From the NCBI GenBank assembly GCA_026545765.1, contig CM048840.1:23192765-23256764 (forward strand): a stretch of 64,000 nt of DNA, written 5' to 3'. Positions 33,987 to 46,460 of this stretch are shown here, in pieces. Position 1 is the stretch's first letter. Each line of letters starts with the position of its first letter. The notes under the pieces were generated by a model. That model was given only the letters and a program-made list of their open reading frames with translations. It did no database searches and had not been told where the DNA came from. The DNA is from Plantago major (Eukaryota > Streptophyta > Magnoliopsida > Lamiales > Plantaginaceae). Both the position numbers and the translations under genes were made by a program.

Positions 33987-36900
33987 CTATTCTAACAAGT
34001 GTTGAACTACTATTGCTGCTTTCCGGCTCCTGCAACGGATTGAAACGATGTGGATCAGGGACTGGATGATTCTTTGTATATCAATAGGCCGCTGATGAAA
34101 AATCTTGCCGTTTCGAGCCTCCCAGATGTGATAGAATATCTCAACCATGAGAGTACGGAACACCGAGGCCTTGCCTCCTTTGCCTTTCGCAAAACGGCGT
34201 ATCCAGTTGATTAGCTGGGGCCGAGTCGTAAGGCGCGGATGGGGGATCCGCATACATGTCAATCCTCCACACAAAATCAAATACGTGCCAGGGCAAAGGA
34301 AGAATAAATGATCAACAGATTCATCTCCATCACAGAAACTGCATTTGCCATCCGTGGAGACACCAAAATAAGCTAGTCGGTCCTTTGTCGCCAAACGCTG
34401 ATGCAACGCCAACCACATGATGAAAAGGGCTTTGGGTCGAGCTTGATTCTGGGCTATCACATCACACCATTCCACTTTTGGTGGTCGACCTCGTAGTAGT
34501 ACATAGATTGCACGAACCGAGAATCTAGGGGCCGATTGCTGGTCGATCCACTCTTGGGTATCACCTACCCGACTTCGAACTCGGAGGATGGATTTGATGA
34601 TCGATGAGCTACATAGGGGAGCAGACCAATCCTACAGATTTCGATTTTTAATGTAGTAGCAATGAATCCATTTAACCCACAGCGAATCCGCCTTCATTTG
34701 TATTTTCCATAGGAGTGCTAGATTCCAGGCATGTAGATCAATAATGTTAAGTCCACCACAACACCTCGGAGTACATACTTGAGTCCATGCCACTAAAGCT
34801 TTACGGTAATTGTCATCCTTACCACTCAACAAAAAGCTCCGACAGATGCGTTGAATATGATCCAACACCGCTTTGGGAAAGGGGAAGACCTGAAGCCAGT
34901 AAAGGGTAATGGAGGTAATGACACTCTTTAACAATTGTTAACATCCTGCATAACTTAATAGTCGAGTTGTCCAATGCTTTATTATCCCCAGGATACGATC
35001 AATTAGTGGCTGATATTGTTGAATAGTGAGTCGCGGGTGGGATAAGGGTACACCTAAATACCGCACCGGAAGCATGCCAGGGCCGAAACCAGTTAGAGCT
35101 AATATGCGTTGCTGTTCCTGATGCAAGACCCCTCCACAGAACACTTATGTCTTGCCAAGATTGGCCCGTAGTCCACAGGAATCAGAGAACCTATGTAGTT
35201 GTTGCATCATAAGTTGAACCGATCTCTCATCCCCTCGCATGAAAAGCATTAGATCATCCGCAAAGCACAGGTTGGTTATATGCAATTTTTCACACTTCAG
35301 ATGAAAATTAAAATCCGGGCAACTCCGCAATTTTTGCAGGCAACGATGCAAATACTCCATGATAAGCACAAAAATGAATGGAGAAAGCGGGTCCCCCTGC
35401 CGCAATCCTCTCCGAGCTTTAAGCAGCTTCGACGGGGCACCATTGATAATGTACCTATATGACACCGTTGTAACACAACTCATGATCCATCGAACAAACT
35501 GTAGTGGGAAACCGAGTTCTTTCATAATCATCTCCAGAGCACTCCAATCAACAGTACCATACGCCTTATGCAAATCCATCTGTACCATACACCGAGGAGA
35601 GATGCCCTTCCGGTTATAACCTTTGACAAGTTCCTGAGCCAGCAGTATATTATCCTGGATAACCTTCCCCGGTAAGAAAGCAGACTGGCTTTCGTCCACA
35701 ATGCTATTTATGACCTTACCTAGTCGATCAGTAAGCACTTTAGAGATTAATTTGTAGATAGTCGTGCAGCATGCAATTGGCCGCATCTCACTTACTCGAG
35801 TAGCAGTTGGTGTCTTCGGAATTAGAGTGACCAGAGTGCAATTCAGGGCAGGGTATAAGGTTGCCGTGTCAAAAAATCCTCAATCACTGCATAAACATCC
35901 AACCGGACCTGCTGCCATGAATGCTTAAACAAGAACGCATTATATCCATCAATCCCTGGTGCCTTTAAGTCTCCAATATCCTTTAGTGACAGATCAATCT
36001 TCTTATGTGTAATAGGTTGTACTAGAAACACTCGATCTTCTTGGCTAAGTCGACAGCCCGATCGGAGGGCTCCAATATCAACTCCTGCTCGTCTATTTGG
36101 AACCGTACCCACTAGTTGGTCATAGAAAGCCAACACCGCATGTTCAATGTCCGAGTCCCTGTGGAGAATCCGTCCATCATCCATCTCTAGTCTATGTATG
36201 CCAATCCTGCGGTTTTTTTCCTTAACCTGTGCGTGAAAGAAAGCCGAGTTTTCATCCCCGAGCTTAATCCAATCAGCCTTTGACTTTTGACGTAGCACTT
36301 GCTCCTCGATGTTAAGCCACTTTTCGAGTTCAAGGGCCTCTTCCCTAATCTACCGGATCAGATCGGGGCAGAAACGATTCATTACACGCCTTTCACAGTC
36401 TGTTGAAGCCGGGCTCGTGAACTCACCACATGCTGACCCGCCTGTTGCACATTCTTGGTTAGGCCTCGCAACACCGGTTGAAGCCTTTTCAATTTAATCC
36501 AAATCCTCTCTTGGGGTTGCCATGCCGCAGTCCGTATCCAGGAGATCCGAACTGCATATTCGAATCCTAGATCCTGAGTAATGGCATTAATGAATTTGAA
36601 GCATCTCTTGCGCGACTGCGATGGCAGATAGTTTCTAAATCTCAACGGGGAGTGATCAGATACCCCTGGAGCTAGAACCTCCAACTTAACGTGTGGATTA
36701 CCCTGGAACCAATCTGCATTACCCAAAGCCCTATCAATGCGGGAATATATAGTACCTTGGTCATGATTATTCGACCAAGTGAATTGAGCTCCCACTGTGG
36801 AAATTTCAAATAGCCCAACTTCATCCATCATCTCAACCAAATCTCTGTATTCATATTCCATCACAGGATTCCCACCTATGCGATCTTCACCCCTAAGAAC

Positions 36901-37323
36901 ATTGTTGAAATCCCCAATGCAAATCCACTTCTCCTGAATACCTACTGCCAAGGTCCGAATATCCTTCCAGAGACGGATCCTAAATTGCAGCTGATTCTGA
37001 GCATATATAAAAGTAACCAGTCCTCGATCCTCACCATTCGAATCAAATCAGCGACAATGTAATAGTTGATCCGTACAGCTTAGGAATAAAACCTAAACCC
37101 GTGATGGGTCCCAAGAAATCCAAATACGTCCAAGTACATGGGAAGAGTAATTATCCAGAAAGTTCCACCGAGATCCCAGTTTCCTTCGTATCTTATCTTT
37201 ATTTTCCTCTCTAACTCGAGTTTCCAAAAGGCCAGCTATGCTTATATTCCAATCCATGAGACGGGAGCCAATCTCCTTATGTTTAGCCACGTTATTTAGC
37301 CCCCTAACATTCCAGGCTAACAT
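33987..37323 (-). pseudogene. LINE-3 ORF2: endonuclease, reverse transcriptase, zf-RVT; broken
   Basis: The endonuclease is split between 37323-37093 (MLAWNVRGLNN, LETRV) and 36951-36382 (GDFN, SRIDR, SDHSPLRF). The reverse transcriptase is split among 36298-35843, 35786-35145, 35144-34938 and 34934-34632. It keeps the first motif-A aspartate in VQMDLHKAYGTVDW, but the usual YD is YG. FADDLMLF is intact. The zf-RVT domain (34475-33987) has CSFC followed by H and C in DHLFFLC. At least five frame interruptions are present, so it is inactive. Confidence 0.92.
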
Positions 37324-38865
37324 TGATCGCGGTCCTGGTCCTCCCCGGAACCAGAACCAATCTCTAAGACAGTGAATCCATTACGCATAACCAAGCTGGC
37401 ATTCAATCCATTTCCATTCCCCGGTTGTGTATCCTGCCGACTTGGTGAAGTGCGGCGGCTGCCACTTCCCATCTGTTCAGGCTGTCGGCCAGGTGAAGAT
37501 CGACGATTTCGTACATTTGACCACTCATGTTGTTCTGGCTGTGGAGCAATAGTAGCAGTAGCCGCGGCAGGAGCGGCCAAGTCCTGCTCCGCGCTCACAC
37601 TGCCAGGTACACTAGTAGTAGGGGTCGGGGCAGCAACTATTTGTCTCCCTGTGGCAACCCACACCTTTCCCGTACCAGTATGCACACCCGCATGTCCCTC
37701 ATGTTGTTGTAGCGGACGACCCGGGACTTGCTTTCTACGATCACCACAAGCATGCCCTAATTTTTGACACTTGTGACAGAATAGTGGTTTCCACTCATAT
37801 TCAATTGCCTGTTTGAATTGGTTCCCTTGTCAATCCTTAATCATAATCCATTGCCTTAGTTCCTGTGTAATATCCACCTCTATGAGAATCCGTGCATAGG
37901 AGATCCTTAACTTTTTGGCAGTACATTCATCAGTGAATTTAGGTTCACCAATCACACTAGCAATTTTACCCAAGCTTTTGGCTCCCCAGAGATATAATGG
38001 TAGATTAGGGAACTTCACCCAAATTTTTGCCATTCTAAGCATATCTTCCTTAAGTTCAAAGTTTCTGGTCCATGGCCGTAAAATCATAGGTCTACCATAG
38101 ATGTAATACGGTCCTCCCAAGTCCACAACATTCTTATCATCCTCTGATTTAAATCGGATTATGAAGAAACCTTCTTCATTATAGTATAGGTCAGGGAGAG
38201 CAATAAAATTCCACACTTTAAGCATAAAGTTCTTCACAACATTCATGGAAAGCGAATTATCGGCGACGTACATAATGAGAGAATGTTCCCAAAAATCCAA
38301 TTCCTCCTTTATATCATCATCGTCTATCTCGACTATCACCTCCCCTTCTACAATAGGCGGAGGCGATCTTTGATAGTCATCCCACGATCGGGCGATTGCC
38401 CGATTATATCAATCGAGGGATGGGGTAGAGGTTGAAACTCAGCGGCTTTTCCGAGCTAAATCATCCGTAAACCTTCAGCGCCGATTTTTCACGCACGATT
38501 AAATTAGTAAGACGCTCTGCAACTCCATCAATCGATGCCACAGAGTTGTTGACTGTATCGTCAAGCCTTGACACCAAGCCATTCTCACCCGAAGCATTCA
38601 GTCCATCATCAATCATACCAATCTCAGGGTCCTGAGTAGCTTTATTATTTTCCTCATTCATCTGTCCTTCCGTCTCAGCTGGTTGCTCTTGAAACCGTAT
38701 CAGATCCAGAGCCGCCGTATCAGAATCGTGCTCCTCCACAATCCCCGTAGCATCCGAAGAGGACGGAATTGTGGGAGAGCCGGTGGTCACCTGATGTTTC
38801 CTTGGCCTTCCCACCGGTCGGGTCGCCGAGCCAGTCATCGGCGGCGTTGTCTTCTTACGCGGCAT
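37317..38865 (-). pseudogene. LINE-3 ORF1, DUF4283 type, frameshifted
   Basis: It starts MPRKKTTPPMTGSATRPVGR followed by PRK, a basic, AT-hook-like N-terminus. The frame breaks at 38461. The DUF4283 domain (38339-37830) shows FWEHSLIMYVADNSL, FIALPDLYYNEEGFFIIRF and LPLYLWGAKSLGKI. After another break a zinc knuckle is intact as FCHKCQKLGHAC (about 37775), followed by a low-complexity serine/glycine-rich tail. The stop TAG at 37317-37319 lies 7 nt into ORF2, whose ATG is at 37323. This arrangement parallels LINE-1. The expected role is RNA binding. Confidence 0.85.
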
Positions 38866-38938
38866 CCTAGGGCAGAGGCAGCGGGTGTTTATTTTTTAAT
38901 TGATATGTAATTCTAAACGGTCTAGTATTTAATGGTGA

Positions 38939-40440
38939 ATTGATTTTGTTGGAGTTTCATTAGGGTTTAGAATTAGAATGAATAAAACACATTTGTTTTT
39001 GTAATTAAAGTCTAATTTACATATATATTACAAATTGGTTCAATTTAACTTAAATTACATACTCAATTGCACAACTCCAATAGTTGTCCACTTATATATA
39101 TAAAATAAAAAATAACTAGCAATCGCGTGACACGCTACGCGTGTGAAGTGTATTAAAGTTCTATTTAATACTTTTAACTTGATGTTAATCTTAGTTTATT
39201 CACGTGAACGATTGTACATGCTTTATTTTGCTATTAAATTATTCGATTTACACTTTATATTTTGATGGTGACTTATTGAAGTCCATTGTGGATGCGGCTT
39301 TATGATCAATAAGTTGATTGCAGATGCCTTAGTGCTCCTAAGAGTGCAAGTATAACTGCTTGCACAAGAAATGAGCCCACAAGTAAAGGGGGAATGTTAG
39401 ATAAATTAATATAAAGTGGATTAGTGCCACACATCTTTATAAGTTCGAGCTTTTAGATGAGATAGAATTCTATCAGTAACAAATATATGACAATTATGAG
39501 CGACACACACTACGTGTGTGATGCGTATTCCAGATTTCACTAAATGTTTTGCTAAAAAGGGACATCACAAGTTGAACAAATTGAATTAATGCTCGAGTGC
39601 TTAGAGATTTTTTAATGGAGGTATTTGTAAAGCGTCTATGCGGATTCTTTTCATACCCATGGCTTAGTTTAATATAGGGAAGAGTTCATTGTTTATGCCA
39701 ATGGATTCAGATGTGGATTTCAAGACTAATATCTAATTTTAATTTAATGAGACTTCTTAAAAATGTTTCGGAACATTTTGATAAAATTTAAAGTTCTATA
39801 TTAATGCTCCCTCCGTCCCTTGAGTCTGGACTCAATTTGACTTTTTCGGACAACCGTCGGACTAAAGTTTCATTATATAAATTAATTGAACATTTCACAT
39901 ATATGGCTTAATATTAATTCATAGTCGAAGTTGGAGACGGTTGATCGAAAAACTCAAACTGGGTCCAAATTCACGGGTCAGAGGGCATATAAATGTTTTT
40001 TACCAATACTATAACACTATAAATAAACAATAGTAGTATATTGAATTTGCAATGCTTGCTAATCCATTTATGTTGCCACGTGTTGTGCAACAAGCATGGT
40101 TAAATTGAATTGTAGTAGTAATGATTATTAAATAAATCAATAATTCACTAATAATCCATATAAATAAATCAATGAGTCCGTTTTGCGAGAGACCCCTATA
40201 TATAGGAGAGTCCCGAAAGTCCCCTTCAAACGTTAAAACTAGACAATTATACCTTTTTTCTCGACTTGGCTTCTGATGATTTTTTTGCGGATCTTTTGAC
40301 CCGCATTCATAAACAACGGGTCAAGTAAAAACTAGACAATATAATGTAAATTTAATATCATGTAAAAACTAGAGAATTCCTTTCATAAACTAGACATTAT
40401 AATATAAAAACTAGACAATATAGACAACTAGTACTAACCC
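38939..40440. other. Non-genic stretch with diverged repeats
   Basis: No gene. Two related blocks, GCGTGACACGCTACGCGTGT (39127) and GCGACACACACTACGTGTGT (39499), are about 370 bp apart. At 40170-40215 is GAGTCCGTTTTGCGAGAGAC followed by a TATATA-centred inverted repeat, like the block near 29870. Short CTAGACAATAT repeats lie at 40335-40425. Confidence 0.4.
39807..39987. mobile_element. Stowaway-like MITE, diverged
   Basis: It starts CTCCCTCCGTCCCTTGAGTC. The right end (complement CCTCTGACCCGTGAATTTGG and on) is its imperfect inverse. Clean TA flanks are not preserved. Confidence 0.65.
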
Positions 40441-40975
40441 GTGGCGATGCCACGGTATAGTTTACTTTTGACAATAAATAGAAAATGGGAGGACAAAATA
40501 AATTACTCGAGAAAATAAGATAGTCAAACTTTTTGGAACCGAAAAATACTTTATTCCATTCCAACAGTTAAGTACAAAACCGATCCGTAGATCCAGGTAA
40601 GCCAACATATCCAGAACAACCACCCTATACTTTATTCCATTCCAACAGTCAAACTTACTTGTAAACAACGTCGGTTGTGGTGTCGATGGGTAGTCATTCT
40701 TCATCAAATACTATATTATTGAGTCTTTTTTATGCCAAGTATAGAAAATGTGAAAATACGACTCATCATGACGGTGTTTTAAAAGGGTAGGATCCAACCT
40801 TAACCTGACCGGTTGATAACATATATTTTATATCGGGTCTTACCGTACCTGAGTTATTAATTAGTAACATATACATGTTTTAAAAAAAAATTGTATCCCT
40901 CAAACCCGAACAAAAATAAAATGCCAAAGTATACAACACAATCAATAGGATTTGCTACCAGCAACCCCGTGACCT
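40440..40975. repeat. Dispersed repeat C, copy 1
   Basis: It begins ACCCGTGGCGATGCCACGG (40439) and runs through GGGTAGGATCCAACC (about 40786) and TAGTAACATATACATGTTT. It is paralogous to 41775-42400. It has an internal duplication of TACTTTATTCCATTCCAACA (40546 and 40627). An uninterrupted ACATATATTTTATATCGG site at 40820-40837 is the empty site of the MITE in copy 2. Confidence 0.7.
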
Positions 40976-41340
40976 ATGATGGAATGTGGTCACCCCACCA
41001 CACACACAAACCAAACCCCCCCTCCCCCGTGTTATGGAGATCAAGAAAGTATAGAGAAGGACGAAGAGAGTATCTGCCAAATCCCCCCCCACCTCCTGTT
41101 TTCCAACAACCACCGCGGTGGTATGTGGTCACCCCACCACACACAAAAAAATTATTCTACAACACGTTATGGATGTGGCCACCACAAAGAAAGTAGAGAG
41201 AATACCGAAGAGGGTTTTCCCGCCTAGAGAGTTGTCAGATCTCCCCACCCCACACACACACACACACACACTTTTGTATGTGGCCACCCCACCACACACA
41301 CACAAATTATAATTCTACAAACATAATTTCACATACTACT
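40976..41340. repeat. TGGTCACCCCACCACACAC repeat cluster
   Basis: TGTGGTCACCCCACCACACA occurs near 40986 and 41127, with variants TGTGGCCACC at 41172 and 41280. (CA)n tracts and ATTATTCTACAA(C/A)A blocks lie between them. Proline-rich open frames here (40891-41196 and others) are repeat-derived. Confidence 0.6.
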
Positions 41341-41546
41341 TTATTTTTTTTAACCAATCCCCCACCATGCCGGGGGGGTGTATTTCGAATCGAACATTGA
41401 CTTTAACGAACGTTTGTTCGTTAATATATGTTATGTTCATGTCCGTGACTCAACACTTGTTCATGTTCAGTTCGTTAAGGTTTCAACATGTTCGCGAACT
41501 ATTATAGGTTTTGTGTAGGTTAGGTTAGAAAATACCTCCTCCTACC

Positions 41547-41745
41547 CGAATTCAACTTCCCGCGCATTTCATTTTGGGACGTCTCAATTTGAACTCCTCA
41601 TTCCTTTAATGGAAATCTCTCTCCTACTTTATTCATTATCTCTCACATTTTATTCACTATCTCTTCTACTTTATTCATTATCTTTCCTACTTTATTATCA
41701 TATTTCCTACATTATTCACTTTTATCTCACCGGGGAGTGTAGTTT
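41547..41745. mobile_element. Diverged Stowaway-like MITE
   Basis: It starts CCTCCTCCTACCCGAATTCA and has the internal GGGACGTCTCAATTTGAACT and CTACTTTATTCA blocks shared with the MITEs at 14819 and 42030. The right end CACCGGGGAGTGTAG is degraded. Confidence 0.55.
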
Positions 41746-41774
41746 TTTTCTAAAGAACTAACAGAATCTAGTAT

Positions 41775-42400
41775 TAACCCGCGTCGATGACATTGTATAG
41801 TTTAGTTTTAATAATAAATAGAAAGGGAAGGGCATAAAAAATTAATCAAGAAAATAAGAGTCAATTTTTTGCCGTATTATTGGTGGGCAGTCCTATATCC
41901 AATATAAAAATGATTAACTATTTTTTTTTATGTTACCTTTGTAAAATGTCAACACGACTGACCACATGCTTTTAAAGGGGTAGGATCCAACCCGAATCCG
42001 TACAGGATCAGACGGATTGATAACATATACCCCCTCCGTCCCGAATTCAACTTTCCACATTCCATTTTTGAAACGTCTCAATTTCAACACCATCCCTTTA
42101 ATGGAACATCTTTCTCCTACTTTATTCAATCTATTCCATACTTTGTTCACTATTTTTCCTACTTATTCAATCTCTTTCCTACTTTATTTACTTTGCTATT
42201 AAAACTTGTGTCCGGACCGCGTGTAATTGAATTTAGGACGGAAGAAGTATTTTATATCGAGTCCTCTAACCGCACACGACCCGTTAATTAGTAACCAATA
42301 CATGTTTAAAAAAAACTGCATCCACCAAATGCGAATCAAAATAAATCACAAAAGTGTATAACGCAATAACATGGTAGGTTCCCAACAACCCTGGAGGTGA
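41775..42400. repeat. Dispersed repeat C, copy 2, carrying a MITE
   Basis: It begins AACCCGCGTCGATGACATTG and follows copy 1 block by block (GGGTAGGATCCAACC at 41979, TTAATTAGTAACCAATACATG at about 42284), except for a MITE inserted at 42030-42247. Confidence 0.7.
42030..42247. mobile_element. Stowaway-type MITE (218 bp)
   Basis: It starts CCCCCTCCGTCCCGAATTCA and ends TTTAGGACGGAAGAAG, with TA on both sides (42028-42029 and 42248-42249). The empty site is visible in repeat C copy 1 at 40820-40837. Confidence 0.88.
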
Positions 42401-42744
42401 TATGTGGTCCCCCAAAAAATTATTATTTTATAAACATAATTTCACATGTTATGGTGGTCGTTTTTTTTTGCACCCACACCTCCATCATAGTAGAACATCA
42501 TTAGTCCCTTCCAGTTCAATAATTACATATAGGTCAAAAATAATTACATACATGGGTCTAAAGTGATCTTTTGCGACACTTTTTATATCTTTTGCGATAC
42601 TTTTTGGACTTAGATGTAATTATTTTGTCCCCATATGTAACAAATCAAACATCAAGGACTAATGTGTAAACATACCATCTAGTAGGGAGGTATATGTAAT
42701 TTTTCATAAAATTATATATGAAGTCAACTTACTAAAAATAAATA

Positions 42745-42950
42745 CTTCCTCCATCACGCTAAAATAGGTCACAATCGTTTCGACACTGTTTTTAAGATGG
42801 CCAATAATTTATTGTTTGTTGGTTGAGAGAGAAATGATAAAGAATGGAAAAAAATATGAAAGATAAGAGAGATAAATGATTAAAAAAATATAAGATAGTG
42901 GGGTTAGTGATGTTTACATTTGTACTATTTTAGTGAGTGGCCGTCCCACT
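42745..42950. mobile_element. Diverged MITE, Stowaway-like
   Basis: The left end CTTCCTCCATCACGCTAAAA and the right part (ACTATTTTAGTGAGTGGCCG) are imperfectly inverted. A TA precedes it at 42743-42744. The right terminus is uncertain. Confidence 0.45.
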
Positions 42951-43620
42951 AATTTAGATGAAGGTTAAAGGGCTTGTTTTTAGATTTCAGAAAACTCATA
43001 GGTGGCAAATGGAAAATTAGATATTCTCCAGGGACTTGTATTGCAATTCTTTAAAACCAGAGAAATGAAAGAGAATAGAAAATAGAAGAAAATAAATAGA
43101 AAGAATAAAAGAAAGTCTAAAAATCAAAATGATGAGTGGCATTTTTTGGTGAATATCTCCAACTTTCTCATCCACAATAGCAAAAAGATGTTAGCAGGTC
43201 TGTTGACTTTTAGACCCATATGTAATTAGAAAAAACCTGTAGGCTAATTTTTGGAAGAAAGTGTAATTCTATCAAATCAGAGGTTAAATTTATAATTGGA
43301 CCAAATTTAACGGATATCTTAAGTAATTGCCCCTTGGTTTTAATATGCATGTAGAACGTCCACAAATATTCTAGTAAAATTAAATTAAATTAATTTACAT
43401 AACAATGTGATTTCCAAATAGGAAATAAAATTATTACATAAATTAGAGTTACATGCCAAAATTCGTGTTAAATAGCATAGATTTGATTACGGACAGTGAG
43501 AATGGATTCATGACATATTTGAACATGATTAATTGTAATATCAAAACTTTTCTTACACGTATTCATTAAGCAATTAAAATACAAAAAAATGGATGAAAAT
43601 TCCATATCCACTTTGAGCTA

Positions 43621-43920
43621 ATTTTTTTTTTGAAACGGCAAAAATGTAGTAAAAACTTCAATCGACAGTTTACATGAGCACCAAATTATCATTACTTGCT
43701 CCATACGAAAAATATCATTACATCTATACCAACAAAAATCTATACATCTGCACCCATGGGCCATTCTTACTTCATGCTCTACTTCACAGTCAATACCCTT
43801 CAATTATTCTATAGTAGCACCAAATTCTCCACACCTTTCTTGCACTGTTATATCAATCCATATTCTTGCACTGTTATTCTACAGTGGCACCAAATTCTCC
43901 ACTTTGGGCTAATGTAGCAT
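43621..43920 (-). mobile_element. Possible retroposon 3' end
   Basis: An oligo-T run at 43622-43631 followed by GAAACGGCAAAAATG reads on the minus strand as a poly(A) tail after a short non-coding body. No second boundary or target duplication was found. Confidence 0.3.
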
Positions 43921-44432
43921 AGGTGAGATTGAGAATGAAACTCAGACATACAGTTTTAAATATGAAAACTCCACATCCACTTTGGTCAAACTGGACACAC
44001 GACTTCAAATATGATTTTATGATTCAACAAACTATGGTTACATCACATCCACTCCGTGTATAAATTACAGCTTCAAATCATGGGCTGCATTCTTTATTCA
44101 TCTCCAAGAAAAATATTAATTTCTTTAGGAATACAACTCCCAATAAAATTCCACTACAAAGATAGAAAGAGAGCCGTTTGTAATATAAGATTCTGTTGAG
44201 TGAATTTTATATGTGTTGTTGCTGCTATTTATAGATATGTGAAGTTTGTCATTGACTTCCGTTAACTGCTCCTATAAACATGCAAAATTGATTTGTGAGA
44301 AATACATTGCAGCATGCGAAAAACTTTGGCCTTATTCTAGGTTAATTAAATGCTACTATATATACTACGTAACTATTTATAATAGACATTGCAATTATGA
44401 AAACGTGTGACAACTTGCGGAAAAGAAGAGAA

Positions 44433-46169
44433 TGTTGGTCCAGATAACGGCAAAGTAAAAGACTAGGGGGGGGGGGGGGGTGAATAGTCTTTTAAAACTT
44501 TTGTCGATAACAACTATTTCTCAGATATCTGAATAGATATCTGATACTTAGAATCAGAGTGCGGAAGACTTAATAAAGATAAGTGCAGAAACAGTTAATA
44601 TGTGTGTGTGTTGCTGAAATGTAAATACAGAAAGGTAAATAACACAGCAAGTATAGTGGTATCTGGAGGTGGCGTAATCCTCCAACTAATCCACTTCGGT
44701 CTGTCAGAGACCTAGAATTCACTAGAACAGATAATTGAGTTCTCCTTACAATAATCCTATTCTAAGATTCTTAAACAATTGGTTCCCAACCAAATGTTCC
44801 CCCTGAGTTGTTCCCCGGCTTTCACAGCCAAGTACTTCCTATACTCAAAAACCTTTGAGTTATTCCCTAGATTCCCAAGCTAAGTACATCCTATACTCAA
44901 TAACCTTGGAGTTATTCCTTAGTTTCCCAAATCAAGTACTTCCTATACTCCGGTAACCTTGGAGTTATTCCCTGATTTTTCAAACTAAGTACTTCCTGTA
45001 CTCCACGCCAGTTATGGTGTTCGTTTTTGGTTTGAGTTGTCAGATGAGCTTCTTAGTAACTTTTTAGTTAATCAGAGAGCTCTGTGAATCAAGGTACTTA
45101 ATACACTTTACAGCGTATGGTATCTTGTTCGATTTTACTGACCCAAGTCTTATGATATCTGTTCAAGAGAATGAATCTCAGATAGTTGATCTTTTGATTC
45201 AACTCCTTCACAGATAGCTTTGCTTGTTTAGGATCAGGACACTTAGAACTTCAGTGTTACTCAAGATCAAAAGCTTTGGTCGCAACAGAAAGCTTTGTGA
45301 GTAAGTAAGTTGCTTTGAGAGAGTAAGACGTTCAGCGTTTGTATGCAGTTCAAGGTGTGTCTAAGGTGTCTTCTCAATCAGTCTAAGTGTTGATATTTAT
45401 AGATGAATTTGAGTGCCGTTTGAATAGTATCCGTTAGGCTCAAATTCAAACTATCGATATCTGTGTATGGTACTGTAGCAGGTTTTGTCTTCTTCTCAGA
45501 AGCTGCCGTTGCTTTTATTCAGACATCTCTGTCCGTGTATTAAATGCATTGTACTATATTTTTGTCCTGTAGTGTCAACGGAACTATGCTTTGTATCAGA
45601 GACTAGTGTTATCTGATTCTTTGCACGTCCTTATCTTCATTCTTCAGATACCACTTGTGTTTATTGAAATAACTTTGTTTGCAATATATATTTCTTTTTC
45701 AGAAATGTGGTTAAAGCTCAAGGTATCTGAGAATAGATATCTGTGGACACTTTCCTTGTTTTTAGATATGTCTCTTATTTCTCGGATATCTCTTGTGACA
45801 CAGTTTGTTTGAAACTATTCGTGTCTTTAAGATATCTGAACAACAGATTCAGTAATCTTGTGCAGTTTTCTTCAAGTCTTCAATGTCGTTGAGCTTGTTC
45901 TGCTTGGATGTCTTCTTCTTGGTCTTCTCTTCATAAAATAAAAATTACATTTTGAGACCTAACATCCTATACAAGATTAGCTAGACTATCATACTTAGTG
46001 GGTTTCCTCTTTTACAATGTTCAAGTGAACCAAGAGTACTAATCACCTTTCTGAGACTAAGATAAGTCATCATGTTGCTGATCAAAACTTAAACAGATAT
46101 TCTTTGCAAAATATCTAACAAAAATTCCTAACAAATTTCTCAAGAAATTTCCCAACAAATTTCCCAACA
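44433..46169 (-). repeat. Left LTR (3' LTR) of the Sirevirus-like element
   Basis: The plus strand begins TGTTGGTCCAGATAACGG and ends at CCCAACA, beside the polypurine tract. The last 40 bp contain three AAATTTC(C/T)CAA-type repeats, so the exact end could be 12 bp earlier. It holds a G15 run (44466-44480) where the right LTR has AGAGGGCGGG, and many GATATCTG motifs. The outer 5 bp, GAGAA (44428-44432), are a candidate target duplication whose partner is outside the window. Confidence 0.88.
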
Positions 46170-46184
46170 AATTTCCCCCTCTTT
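46170..46184 (-). other. Polypurine tract
   Basis: The minus strand reads AAAGAGGGGGAAATT directly before the 3' LTR, the expected plus-strand primer site for reverse transcription. Confidence 0.8.
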
Positions 46185-46460
46185 GATCAGTCAACGATGA
46201 CTATCTTCCCTATTACAAATCTGGATGAGGAAACAATCCACCACTTAATCATTTCTTAAGATCTTTCAATTCATATAATTAAGTGCAGAAAGTAGACATC
46301 AACCAAATCACAAGGTGTGATCTTTGCTGACAAGTTATCTTTTATAGAATACTATCTGAGAGTAAGTTCTTCAGATAAGTTACAAATAAAGATTACAGAT
46401 AACTTCAATACATGATACAATTAAGCTCAGTCAGCAAAAATACAAAAACTACATAGTAAA

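Larger units (their letters stand above)
33848..38927 (-). mobile_element. Near full-length plant L1-type LINE (LINE-3 of window)
   Basis: Minus-strand element from about 38927 (5') to the oligo-T run at 33848-33859 (3' tail). The direct repeat TTTAATGGTGA at 33837-33847 and 38928-38938 is the likely target duplication. ORF1 and ORF2 are collinear with LINE-1 but diverged. Several frameshifts and stops inactivate it. Confidence 0.92.
42401..44432. other. Non-genic stretch
   Basis: No supported gene. It includes a diverged MITE (42745-42950) and a T-run at 43622-43631 with retroposon-like sequence behind it. A duplicated CACCAAATTCTCCAC block lies at 43829 and 43888. The 3' part (44150-44430) directly precedes the Sirevirus-like LTR and shows nothing recognisable. 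Confidence 0.4.

Noticed and set aside
40891-41227. Proline-rich protein gene
   Set aside because: The frame follows CACCCCACCACACA repeats with no conserved domain and no splice context.
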